A stretch of 64,000 nt of DNA from Marinobacter antarcticus (GTDB lineage Bacteria; Pseudomonadota; Gammaproteobacteria; Pseudomonadales; Oleiphilaceae), in NCBI RefSeq assembly GCF_900142385.1, contig NZ_FRAQ01000001.1:1922001-1986000 (forward strand). The letters are read 5' to 3'. Shown here piece by piece: positions 43,208-51,816 of this stretch. The translations under genes were made by a program, and so were the position numbers. The notes beneath the pieces were generated by a model. That model did no database searches. It saw only the letters and a list, made by a program, of their open reading frames with translations, and had not been told where the DNA came from. Positions within the stretch are counted from its first letter, which is position 1. Every line of letters starts with the position of its first letter.

Positions 43208-44431
43208 ATGTCAGGCTCCCTGTCTCACCTTCGTGTACTTGATCTTTCCAGAGTTCTGGCTGGCCCTTGGGCCTCCCAGATCTTGGGAGATCTGGGAGCA
43301 GATGTCATCAAGGTGGAGCGACCACAAACCGGCGATGACACACGCTCGTGGGGCCCGCCTTTTTTTCAGGGGGATGATGGCAGCGCCGAGATTTCTGCCT
43401 ATTTCCTGAGTGCCAATCGCAATAAGCAGTCCCTTGCCATTGATCTGACGCATCCTGAAGGGCAGAAGCTGATTCGTAGGCTGGTAGCCGAGTCAGATGT
43501 GGTGCTGGAAAACTTCAAAGTGGGTGGTCTCAAGCGATACGGTCTGGACTGCGAGAGCCTGCAACGCATCAACCCGAAACTGATTTATTGCTCGATTACG
43601 GGGTTTGGTCAGGACGGGCCCTATTCAAATCGGCCCGGCTATGATTTTCTGATTCAGGCTATGGGTGGATTGATGAGTATCACCGGGCACCCTGACGGTG
43701 AGCCCGGGTCTGGTCCAATGAAGGTAGGGGTAGCATTGACGGACATTATGACCGGGCTCTATGCCACCATCGGTGTACTTGCCGCCCTTACCCACAGGGA
43801 CCGGACGGGAGAGGGGCAGCATGTAGAGACCGCGCTGCTGGACGTTCAGGTAGCCTGTTTGGCTAACCAGGCGATGAATTACCTGACTACGGGTAAAGCG
43901 CCGGCCAGAATGGGAAATGCTCATCCCAATATTGTCCCTTATGAAGACTTCCCAACGGCAGACGGCAACATGGTACTGACGGTCGGCAACGACCTGCAAT
44001 TTGCTCGGCTTTGTGAGGTGCTCGGAAATCCTGAGTGGGCCATCGACGAAAGGTTTGCGACAAACCGGGCCCGTGTGGCTAATAGGAAAGAGCTGATCCC
44101 CAAGTTGAGACAGGCGACCGTCATGCGTTCAACCCGGGAGTGGGTTGATGTCCTGGAAAGTGCAGGAGTGCCTTGCGGACCCGTAAACACAATAGATCAG
44201 GTATTTGACGACCCACAGGTTGTGGCAAGAGAGATGTGCCAGAAGATAGCTCACCCGAACCTGGGAATGGTGCCAACGGTCGCAAATCCGATCAAGTTGA
44301 AACTGACGCCCGTGGAGTATCGCAGGGCACCGCCACTCCTGGGGGAGCAGTCGGCTCAAATCCTGCATCGAATTATCGGCCTTTCTGAGCAGGAGATTGA
44401 AGCACTTAGGGCGAGTCATGTTATTTCATGA
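43208..44431 (+). CDS. Class III (CaiB/BaiF) CoA-transferase
   Basis: Transfers CoA between carboxylic acids via an aspartyl intermediate. The 407-residue protein has LRVLDLSRVLAGPWASQILGDLGADVIKVE at the N-terminus, the substrate-loop block ITGFGQDGPYSNRPGYDFLIQAMGG and the nucleophile Asp179 in ALTDIMTGLYATIG. AAGGA lies seven bases upstream. It is last in the cluster, 23 bases after the aldehyde dehydrogenase, so a second CoA-activation route (for example with succinyl-CoA as donor) is available beside the AMP-forming ligase. Substrate unknown. Confidence 0.85.
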   Translation: MSGSLSHLRVLDLSRVLAGPWASQILGDLGADVIKVERPQTGDDTRSWGPPFFQGDDGSAEISAYFLSANRNKQSLAIDLTHPEGQKLIRRLVAESDVVLENFKVGGLKRYGLDCESLQRINPKLIYCSITGFGQDGPYSNRPGYDFLIQAMGGLMSITGHPDGEPGSGPMKVGVALTDIMTGLYATIGVLAALTHRDRTGEGQHVETALLDVQVACLANQAMNYLTTGKAPARMGNAHPNIVPYEDFPTADGNMVLTVGNDLQFARLCEVLGNPEWAIDERFATNRARVANRKELIPKLRQATVMRSTREWVDVLESAGVPCGPVNTIDQVFDDPQVVAREMCQKIAHPNLGMVPTVANPIKLKLTPVEYRRAPPLLGEQSAQILHRIIGLSEQEIEALRASHVIS

Positions 44432-44458
44432 CGCGGTGAGTTGGATCGTGCATTCAGT

Positions 44459-45322
44459 TTACTCCGCCGTCGACAAATGACTTCGAATCAGCTCAGCCAA
44501 CTGCTTCGCCGGCTCCGAAGGCCTGCCGGATGGCCGGTGCAGGGCAATCTCCACGGATTGTAACGCAGGCATACCGCTGCGTTCGTCGATCACTCGCAGC
44601 TGGGGTGTGAGCATATTCCGCGTGATAACAGCCACTGCCAGCCCTGCTGCGACTACCGGCATGAGGCCGGTCATTGACTGGCTGGAATAGGCCATTCGCC
44701 AATCCCGCCCTGCGTTTGCCAAAGCCTGCTCGGCAACCTCCCGGAATACGTCGGCGCCGGGGGAGTAGAGTGCCAGAGGTATCGGGTCGGTTAGCGATGG
44801 CTGGGCGTTGGCGCCGACGGCCCACATCAGAGGCTCGCGCCGGATGACTTCGCCTCCCGGGGATCGTGACTGGCGGGTCACCACCGCCAGATCCATGTTT
44901 CCCGCCTGTACCTGCTTTACCAGCTCGACGCTTGATCTGCAGGTAACCTGTAACTGCACAGCGGGAAACAGTCGGTTGAAGTGAGAGAGTACCGAGGTCA
45001 GCAGGAACGCATAATCCTCCGGAATGCCGAGGTTCAGCTGCCCGGAGATCTGGCGCTGCTGTACGTCATCAACGGCTTCATTATTCAGTTCGAGCATCTT
45101 TCTGGCGTACCCCACCAGCTTCTGGCCTTCGGCCGTAAACCGAATGCGTCGCCCATCCTTTTCGTGAAGCGGAACGCCGAGCGCGGCTTCGAGGCGATTC
45201 AGCTGCATGCTCACTGTGGACTGGGTATAGGCCAGGCGCTCCGCTGCTGCCGTCACGGTTCCGGTGTCTGCAATGGTCACCAGCGTGAGGAGCATGTTCA
45301 AGTCGAGTACGCGCGTTCTCAA
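44459..45322 (-). CDS. LysR-family transcriptional regulator
   Basis: The 287-residue protein has an N-terminal winged helix (LNMLLTLVTIADTGTVTAAAERLAYTQSTVSMQLNRLE) and a LysR substrate domain. TTG 45322 is chosen because AGGA lies eight bases upstream and the frame then starts close to the helix-turn-helix, as usual; TTG 45352 (no ribosome binding site) and ATG 45295 are alternatives. It diverges from the DMT-family transporter gene, the standard arrangement for a LysR protein controlling an exporter. The ligand is unknown. Confidence 0.85.
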   Translation of the reverse strand: MRTRVLDLNMLLTLVTIADTGTVTAAAERLAYTQSTVSMQLNRLEAALGVPLHEKDGRRIRFTAEGQKLVGYARKMLELNNEAVDDVQQRQISGQLNLGIPEDYAFLLTSVLSHFNRLFPAVQLQVTCRSSVELVKQVQAGNMDLAVVTRQSRSPGGEVIRREPLMWAVGANAQPSLTDPIPLALYSPGADVFREVAEQALANAGRDWRMAYSSQSMTGLMPVVAAGLAVAVITRNMLTPQLRVIDERSGMPALQSVEIALHRPSGRPSEPAKQLAELIRSHLSTAE

Positions 45323-45436
45323 TGTATCAATCCTGTTGATGTTACCTATCAAAAACCATTGATGTTGTGATGAATCTTAGGTGTATAGCCTGTGACTGTC
45401 GAATCCAATTCACCCGCAGCAACAGGAGTATCGATA

Positions 45437-46363
45437 GTGCGCATATTGACAAGCCCCTCTCGTCCAATTTTTATCAGTATTATCGCTGCTCTTTTTGCCG
45501 TTGTGCTTTGGTCCGGCGCGCCTTTGCTGGTGGACCTGGCAAGTTCGGTACCGCCCTTCCAGCTCACTGCTATTGCTCTTCTGAGTGGTGCGTTAGCGGC
45601 TCTGCCCACAAGTATCCGCTCGTGGCGAAATCAAGGTCGCCAGAAGGCTAATGCGCCGATTTCTTTGAAATGGAAGTTGGCTATTTATGGCCTGGTGCCG
45701 GCGTTGATACTTGGGGCTATTGGCGGTTATCTGACGGGGATTGGAATGGCGCCGACCGCCGAGGCAGCGCTGATTACCTATACCTGGCCGGTCATGTTCA
45801 TTGTGATGAGCCAGTGGCTTTTCCATCGCAGGATTCCGCTTCCTGTTCTGTGTGGCGCACTCATCGCATTCTCTGGCGCTGCGGTGTTACTTTCCTCGGA
45901 AGCGGGGAGTGAGGGAGCTTCAGGATACATGGCAGGGTATGCGCTGGCGTTGATGGCGGGTTGCTGCTGGGCATTGTATTCGTGGATTTGCCAGGCGGCG
46001 CCCGTTGCAATTGCGCCAATTATGCCCGGCCTTTTTCTGCTGGCGGCTGTGGGAGCAGGGATAGCGGATGTTCTTTCCGGCAGTGCTTTCGGGTTGCCAT
46101 CCGGCCTGGCTCTTGTTGCCGGCATTGCTCTTGGCGTTGGGCCTTATGGGATTGCCATGGTGGCATGGGACCTGGCGCTGCGTAACGGGCCGGCAGCGCT
46201 GGTGGGCAGCCTTGCCTATGGCGTGCCGGTGCTGGCGGCTGCATTCCTGGTGATTGCCGGCGTTACGGCTCCGGACTGGCGGTTACCACTTGCGGCTCTG
46301 CTGGTGGTTGCCGGATCGGTTGTAGCATCCATGAAGCGGGGCGATGATCGTCTGAAATGTTGA
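45437..46363 (+). CDS. EamA/DMT-family membrane transporter
   Basis: A ten-helix inner-membrane protein of the drug/metabolite transporter superfamily, usually an amino acid or metabolite exporter. The ~308-residue product has two EamA repeats: the first around VVLWSGAPLLVDLASSVPPF, the second starting near LALMAGCCWALYSWICQ. GTG 45437 is chosen since AGGAG lies eight bases upstream; GTG 45392 lacks a site. The divergent LysR gene is probably its regulator. Substrate cannot be assigned. Confidence 0.85.
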   Translation: MRILTSPSRPIFISIIAALFAVVLWSGAPLLVDLASSVPPFQLTAIALLSGALAALPTSIRSWRNQGRQKANAPISLKWKLAIYGLVPALILGAIGGYLTGIGMAPTAEAALITYTWPVMFIVMSQWLFHRRIPLPVLCGALIAFSGAAVLLSSEAGSEGASGYMAGYALALMAGCCWALYSWICQAAPVAIAPIMPGLFLLAAVGAGIADVLSGSAFGLPSGLALVAGIALGVGPYGIAMVAWDLALRNGPAALVGSLAYGVPVLAAAFLVIAGVTAPDWRLPLAALLVVAGSVVASMKRGDDRLKC

Positions 46364-46480
46364 TGCAAAAGTAATAGACTGCATGTTGACGGATTTATCG
46401 CTGCAACCCGGTGACCTATTAAAAGACCAACGCTGCAAAATCTCCTGAGACGGCCGGCTGATGAAGCTGGCCAGAACTTC

Positions 46481-47650
46481 GTGGCCGTGTGTGTATCGCT
46501 CACTTTCTGCTTTGTTGTTTATTCGATGCTGCTGGTAGCCGTGCCGGTCTACGGCCTTGAGCTCGGAGCTTCGCCCCTTATGCTGGGTGTTGTTCTGAGT
46601 TCTCAGTACCTGCTTCCTTTTTTGCTGGCCATTCCTCTTGGCGGCGTGGTGGCGCGCCATGGTGGCCGGATCACGCTGCTGGCAGGCGCGCTTCTGATGA
46701 CTGCGGGGCTGCTGCTGATGCAGGTTTTACCTGGCTATTACGGGCTCATTGGTGGCCAGCTATTAGTCGGGCTGGCGCACCTTCAGATGGTGTTGTCGGC
46801 CCAGACGATTATCTCATCGCTGGCAGCCGGGCCTAAGCTGGAAGGCTATTTTGGCTGGTATGCCACCTGGCTGTCTGGCGGGCAGGTGATTGGCCCCTTG
46901 CTGGCAGGGGGCTGGATTCATTGGGTGGGTGGCGTCGATAATCTGTTTCTGGTTATGGCCGGTATTGCTTTACTGGGCGGGCTCGCAGGCCTTGCGCTGA
47001 CCGGTGATGCGACTCTGGGCATGTCGGTGACCGGCAAACAGACCGGTTTCAGTGCCCAGGCCTCACTGATGCGCCGCAATACCGGCGTTCAGGTCTCTAT
47101 CGCAATTACGGTCGCGGGCATGTTTGCTCTGGGCATCTACGGCAGTTATTTGCCCGTCTATCTTGATAGCCTGGAAATGAGCGCTGTGATGATCGGCGTG
47201 CTGGTGAGCCTGAGATCCGGTGTTTCCATGGTGATACGGCCGTTTATTCCCCGGATTATTGGCGCCGTTGGCGGACGCGAGCGAGCAACAATCCTGGCGC
47301 TGTGCACGGTGTCTGTGGGACTGGCCTGCTTGGGATTCGCGGTGAATGCGCCTGCTATTGCGCTGTTATCAGTTCTGGTGGGGTTGGGCGGAGGTCTCAC
47401 GCAACCCCTGTCGATGGTGGTTCTGGCAGAGAGTGTAAGGCGGGAGCAGCGGTCCGGCGCTCTGGGTATGCGCCTGATGGCCAATCGGGCTGTTCACTTT
47501 CTTGCCCCTCTCATGTTCGGCGCAGTTCTTGGTACGAGTGGCTTTGGCGTTTCGTTCGGGCTTTCGGGTATGTTTGTAGCACTGGTGGCCGTTGTACTGC
47601 TCCGGTTACAAACCCGACACCGGGATTCCGAGCCTGGCACTCCTGGGTGA
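46481..47650 (+). CDS. Major facilitator superfamily transporter
   Basis: A 12-helix MFS permease, ~389 residues from GTG 46481. The inter-helix 2-3 motif is ARHGGRITLLAGALLMT (variant of GxxxDRxGRR), and the second half starts near VQVSIAITVAGMFALGIYG. The start is uncertain: GTG 46481 has no ribosome binding site, and the same frame is open and protein-like back to a stop at 46412-46414 (LLRRPADEAGQNFVA) without ATG, GTG or TTG, so a rare start codon (for example ATT 46418) may be used. It is convergent with the Lrp-type gene, eight bases between stops. Substrate unknown. Confidence 0.8.
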   Translation: MAVCVSLTFCFVVYSMLLVAVPVYGLELGASPLMLGVVLSSQYLLPFLLAIPLGGVVARHGGRITLLAGALLMTAGLLLMQVLPGYYGLIGGQLLVGLAHLQMVLSAQTIISSLAAGPKLEGYFGWYATWLSGGQVIGPLLAGGWIHWVGGVDNLFLVMAGIALLGGLAGLALTGDATLGMSVTGKQTGFSAQASLMRRNTGVQVSIAITVAGMFALGIYGSYLPVYLDSLEMSAVMIGVLVSLRSGVSMVIRPFIPRIIGAVGGRERATILALCTVSVGLACLGFAVNAPAIALLSVLVGLGGGLTQPLSMVVLAESVRREQRSGALGMRLMANRAVHFLAPLMFGAVLGTSGFGVSFGLSGMFVALVAVVLLRLQTRHRDSEPGTPG

Positions 47651-47658
47651 GCGCAAGG

Positions 47659-48138
47659 TCATTCAACACTCCCTACCGGTATCGTCTGGGTATTCTTGAT
47701 CTCGCGCAGTGAGAAGTTGGAGTTAACTTGTGCGATGCCCTGCAAGGTGAATATCTTTTCGTTCAGGAACCGGTCATAGCTGGCCATATCCGGCACGATC
47801 ACCCGCAATACGAAATCCGCATTCCCGGTAACCGCGAAACACTGAAGCACCTCCGGGTAGCTGCTCACCTGCTGTTCGATCTCCGCCGTGCTGTCTATGG
47901 TATGTCTCTGAAGTGACAGGTTGACCAGTACACACAACCCCTGGCCGATGCGCTCCGGGGCGAGCTGCGCGCTGTAACCCGTGATCACGCCGGTTTCCTC
48001 AAGTGTTCTTACCCGACGCCAGCAGGCCGCTGGTGATAGCCCGATCTGTTCCGCCAGTTGCTGGTTACTGATTCGCCCATCCTGCTGCAGTACGGCAAGA
48101 ATGCGCTGGTCGAGTTTGTCCAGTTCTACCTGTTTCAT
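47659..48138 (-). CDS. Lrp/AsnC-family regulator of the aromatic amino acid module
   Basis: A 159-residue protein with an N-terminal helix-turn-helix (ISNQQLAEQIGLSPAACWRRVRTLEETGVI) and the C-terminal RAM ligand-binding/oligomerisation domain. Lrp-type proteins sense amino acids as octamers wrapping DNA. ATG 48138 (MKQVELDKLDQRIL) is the start matching the family; the longer frame would cover the intergenic control region. It diverges from the indolepyruvate oxidoreductase operon and probably activates it in response to an aromatic or branched amino acid. Repeated CGCAA half-sites lie between them. Confidence 0.88.
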   Translation of the reverse strand: MKQVELDKLDQRILAVLQQDGRISNQQLAEQIGLSPAACWRRVRTLEETGVITGYSAQLAPERIGQGLCVLVNLSLQRHTIDSTAEIEQQVSSYPEVLQCFAVTGNADFVLRVIVPDMASYDRFLNEKIFTLQGIAQVNSNFSLREIKNTQTIPVGSVE

Positions 48139-48199
48139 TTGGTAACACCTGATTTTTTCCAAAGGATCTTCTGTTCTATTGTCATTTATCAAAGAATCT

Positions 48200-48248
48200 T
48201 TCGCAACTAGGGGTAATTGCCACCTAATACGCAAGCACCTTTTGCGAA
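48200..48248. promoter_or_regulatory. Repeated TTCGCAA/TTGCGAA half-sites in the Lrp-IOR intergenic region
   Basis: TTCGCAA (48200-48206) and TTGCGAA (48242-48248) are inverted copies whose centres are 42 bases apart, about four helical turns; a third CGCAA lies at 48230-48234. This spacing on one DNA face suits an oligomeric Lrp-type regulator. The downstream AT-rich GGTTATAAAATC (48266-48277) may hold the -10 element of the oxidoreductase gene. Confidence 0.4.
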
Positions 48249-48294
48249 CTTCCCTCTAGACTTTTGGTTATAAAATCGACAAAAGGAGGGCTCC

Positions 48295-51200
48295 ATGTCC
48301 ACCGACATCTCTCAGCTAGATAATTACACGCTTGAAGATCGCTACCTGCGGGACTCTGGCCGGGTATTCCTCACCGGAACCCAGGCGCTGGTTCGCATTC
48401 CTTTGATGCAGGCCGCGCTGGATCGCAAGCTGGGGCTCAACACCGCAGGCATGGTGAGTGGCTACCGTGGTTCACCCCTGGGTGCTTACGACGTTGCCCT
48501 ATGGCAGGCGCAAAAACATCTTGATGAAAACCGCATCGATTTTGTACCCGCGATCAATGAGGATCTTGCGGCGACCATTATGCTGGGTACCCAGCAGGTA
48601 GAGACTGATGACGATCGCCAGGTGGATGGCGTGTTCGGGATCTGGTACGGCAAAGGGCCCGGAGTTGACCGCGCGGGGGATGCGTTGAAGCACGGCACCA
48701 CTTACGGCAGTTCCCCCCACGGTGGTGTGCTGGTGGTTGCAGGAGATGACCACGGCTGTGTGTCGTCCTCCATGCCGCATCAGTCTGATGTAGCGTTTAT
48801 GAGTTTTTTCATGCCCACGATCAACCCGGCCAACATTGCCGAGTATCTGGAGTTTGGGCTTTGGGGCATTGCGTTGTCGCGTTACAGCGGCTGTTGGGTC
48901 GGCTTCAAGGCGGTTTCTGAAACCGTGGAAAGTGCTGCGTCGGTAGAGCTGCCGCCGTTGCCGGAGTTTGTGACCCCGGACGATTTTACACCACCGGAAA
49001 CCGGCCTTCATTATCGCTGGCCGGATCTGCCGGGGCCTCAGTTGGAAACCCGCATTGAGCATAAGCTGGCGGCTGTGCAGGCGTTTGCCCGAGCCAACCC
49101 GATCGACCGTTGCCTGTTTGATAATGCCCAGGCGCGCTTTGGCATTGTGACCACCGGTAAAGGCCATCTTGACCTGCTGGAAGCGCTTGACCTGCTGGGC
49201 ATTGATGAAGACCGGGCCCGTGAAATGGGGCTGGATATCTACAAAGTGGGTCTGGTCTGGCCGATCGAGCGGCGCGGTATTCTCAACTTTGTTCACAACA
49301 AGGAAGAAGTGCTGGTTGTTGAGGAAAAGCGGGGGATTATTGAGAGCCAGATCAAAGAGGCTATGTCGGAACCGGATCGCCCCGGCGAGGTTTTGATTAC
49401 CGGTAAGCAGGATGAGCTGGGTCGCCCACTGATTCCTTATGTTGGTGAGCTGAGCCCCAAATTAGTAGCCGGCTTTCTGGCAGCCCGCCTTGGCCGCTTC
49501 TTCGGTGAAGATTTCAGCGAACGCCTGGCGGCCATAAACTGTATGAGCAACGCCCAGGATCCGGGTGGCGTAAAGCGCCTGCCGTATTTCTGTTCGGGAT
49601 GCCCCCACAACACCTCCACCAAAGTGCCGGAAGGCAGCAAGGCGCTGGCCGGGATCGGTTGCCACTTTATGGCGTCCTGGATGGGTCGTAACACGGAATC
49701 GCTGATCCAGATGGGCGGCGAAGGGGTCAACTGGGTTGGCAAAAGCCGTTATATCGGCAATCCCCATATATTCCAGAACCTGGGTGAGGGCACCTATTTT
49801 CATTCCGGGTCCATGGCTATTCGCCAGGCCGTTGCGGCCGGCATCAACATCACCTATAAGATCCTGTTCAACGACGCGGTGGCCATGACTGGCGGCCAGC
49901 CCGTGGACGGTCAGATCACCGTACCGATGATTGCGCAACAGGTCGCCGCCGAGGGCGTGCGCCGTGTGGTTGTGCTCAGTGATGAGCCGGAGAAGTATGA
50001 CGGCCACAAGCAGCTGTTTCCGGATGACGTAACCTTTCATGACCGCACGGAGCTGGATAACGTACAGAGAGAATTGCGGGATATTCCCGGTTGTACCATC
50101 CTGATTTACGACCAGACCTGCGCCGCTGAGAAGCGCCGCCGGCGCAAGCGCAACCTGTACCCGGACCCCGCCAAACGGGCGTTTATAAACCATCACGTGT
50201 GCGAAGGTTGCGGCGATTGTTCTGTGCAGTCGAACTGCCTTTCTGTGGTGCCGCGTCAGACCGAACTTGGCCGCAAACGCAAGATTGACCAGTCGTCCTG
50301 CAACAAGGATTTCTCCTGCGTTAATGGCTTCTGCCCGAGCTTTGTGACCATCGAAGGTGGCCAGCTGCGCAAATCCCGCGGCATGGACACGGGCTCTTTG
50401 CTCACGGGCAAACTTACTGATATTCCGGAGCCGGTTCTGCCAGAGCTTAAGGGATCCTACGATCTATTGGTCGGTGGCGTGGGTGGCACAGGCGTAGTAA
50501 CTGTGGGCCAGCTCATCACCATGGCAGCTCATCTGGAATCCCGGGGCACCTCGGTGCTGGATTTCACCGGCTTTGCCCAGAAGGGCGGAACGGTACTCAG
50601 TTACGTTCGCATGGCGCCGTCTCCGGACAAACTGCACCAGGTTCGTATCAGTAACGGCCAGGCCGATGCGGTGATCGCTTGTGATCTGGTGGTTGCTTCC
50701 TCCCAGAAAGCGCTGAGCGTTCTGCGGCCCAATCACACCCGTGTTGTGGCCAACGAAGCCGAGCTGCCTACTGCAGATTATGTGCTGTTCCGGGATGCGG
50801 ACATGCAGGCAGACAAGCGTCTGGACCTGATCCGTAACGCTGTTGGCGATAACAACTTTGCACAGATGGATGCCAATGGTATTGCCGAGAAGCTGCTGGG
50901 CGACACGGTATTTTCCAACGTGATGATGCTGGGCTTTGCCTGGCAGCGGGGGTTGTTGCCACTGTCACAAGCCGCGCTGATGAAAGCCATTGAGCTGAAT
51001 GGCGTGGCGGTTGAACGCAACAAGGAAGCCTTTGGCTGGGGTCGAGTGGCCGCGACGGATGTAAAAGTCATCACCGATCTGTTGAACACCGGCGAGGCAC
51101 GGGTAGAGGAAGTGAAACCGGAGCAGGGGCTGGATGAGCTGATTAACATCCGCCACAAGCATCTGGTGAACTATCAGAACCGTCGCTGGGCCGATCGCTA

Positions 51201-51816
51201 TACCAAGCTGGTAAAGCAGGTGCGTGAGGCAGAAGAAACACTGGGCGAGAACAACAATTTGCTGACCCGCGCCGTAGCCCAGCAGTTATACCGGTTTATG
51301 GCTTTCAAGGATGAATACGAAGTGGCCCGCCTGTTCGCGGAAACCGACTTCATGAAGGAGGTGAATAATACCTTCGAGGGTGACTTCAAGGTTCACTTCC
51401 ACCTGGCTCCGCCCATCATGAACCGTGGCACCGACGCTCAGGGTAGGCCCAGGAAACGCCAGTTTGGCCCCTGGATGTTCCGGGCGTTCAAACTGCTGGC
51501 GAAGTTCCGGATGCTGCGCGGCACCGCTATCGATCCGTTCAGCTATTCCGCCGACCGGAAGATGGATCGGGCGCAGTTGAAAGACTACCAGCAACTGGTG
51601 CAGCGGATAGTCAGTGAGCTGGATGCCAGCAATTACGACACGTTCCTTCAGCTGGCGGAGCTGGCCAGTGAGGTACGGGGCTATGGCCCGGTTCGTGAGC
51701 AGGCAGCAGAAGCTGTTCAGGAAAAGCAGTCACAGCTGATCAAAGCGCTGGATACAGGTCGCCCGACACTGATTCGAACCAGTCAGGCAGATAACAAGGA
51801 GGCAGATCATGTTTGA
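48295..51816 (+). CDS. Indolepyruvate ferredoxin oxidoreductase, fused IorA-IorB type
   Basis: Oxidatively decarboxylates aryl-pyruvates (from Trp, Phe, Tyr) to acyl-CoA, passing electrons to ferredoxin. The 1173-residue single chain combines an N-terminal transketolase-like part, a TPP-binding part with YFCSGCPHNTST and IGCHFMASWMGR, an Fe-S segment with many Cys (about 634-685, HHVCEGCGDCSVQSNC and CNKDFSCVNGFCP) and a gamma domain starting LLVGGVGGTGVVTVG. AAAGGAGGG precedes the start. The aromatic aminotransferase overlaps its end and an NSS transporter follows, so transport, transamination and decarboxylation are grouped. Confidence 0.88.
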   Translation: MSTDISQLDNYTLEDRYLRDSGRVFLTGTQALVRIPLMQAALDRKLGLNTAGMVSGYRGSPLGAYDVALWQAQKHLDENRIDFVPAINEDLAATIMLGTQQVETDDDRQVDGVFGIWYGKGPGVDRAGDALKHGTTYGSSPHGGVLVVAGDDHGCVSSSMPHQSDVAFMSFFMPTINPANIAEYLEFGLWGIALSRYSGCWVGFKAVSETVESAASVELPPLPEFVTPDDFTPPETGLHYRWPDLPGPQLETRIEHKLAAVQAFARANPIDRCLFDNAQARFGIVTTGKGHLDLLEALDLLGIDEDRAREMGLDIYKVGLVWPIERRGILNFVHNKEEVLVVEEKRGIIESQIKEAMSEPDRPGEVLITGKQDELGRPLIPYVGELSPKLVAGFLAARLGRFFGEDFSERLAAINCMSNAQDPGGVKRLPYFCSGCPHNTSTKVPEGSKALAGIGCHFMASWMGRNTESLIQMGGEGVNWVGKSRYIGNPHIFQNLGEGTYFHSGSMAIRQAVAAGINITYKILFNDAVAMTGGQPVDGQITVPMIAQQVAAEGVRRVVVLSDEPEKYDGHKQLFPDDVTFHDRTELDNVQRELRDIPGCTILIYDQTCAAEKRRRRKRNLYPDPAKRAFINHHVCEGCGDCSVQSNCLSVVPRQTELGRKRKIDQSSCNKDFSCVNGFCPSFVTIEGGQLRKSRGMDTGSLLTGKLTDIPEPVLPELKGSYDLLVGGVGGTGVVTVGQLITMAAHLESRGTSVLDFTGFAQKGGTVLSYVRMAPSPDKLHQVRISNGQADAVIACDLVVASSQKALSVLRPNHTRVVANEAELPTADYVLFRDADMQADKRLDLIRNAVGDNNFAQMDANGIAEKLLGDTVFSNVMMLGFAWQRGLLPLSQAALMKAIELNGVAVERNKEAFGWGRVAATDVKVITDLLNTGEARVEEVKPEQGLDELINIRHKHLVNYQNRRWADRYTKLVKQVREAEETLGENNNLLTRAVAQQLYRFMAFKDEYEVARLFAETDFMKEVNNTFEGDFKVHFHLAPPIMNRGTDAQGRPRKRQFGPWMFRAFKLLAKFRMLRGTAIDPFSYSADRKMDRAQLKDYQQLVQRIVSELDASNYDTFLQLAELASEVRGYGPVREQAAEAVQEKQSQLIKALDTGRPTLIRTSQADNKEADHV

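Noticed and set aside
49462..50196. 244-codon minus-strand frame in the indolepyruvate oxidoreductase gene
   Set aside because: Antisense shadow in GC-rich coding DNA; no start signals.
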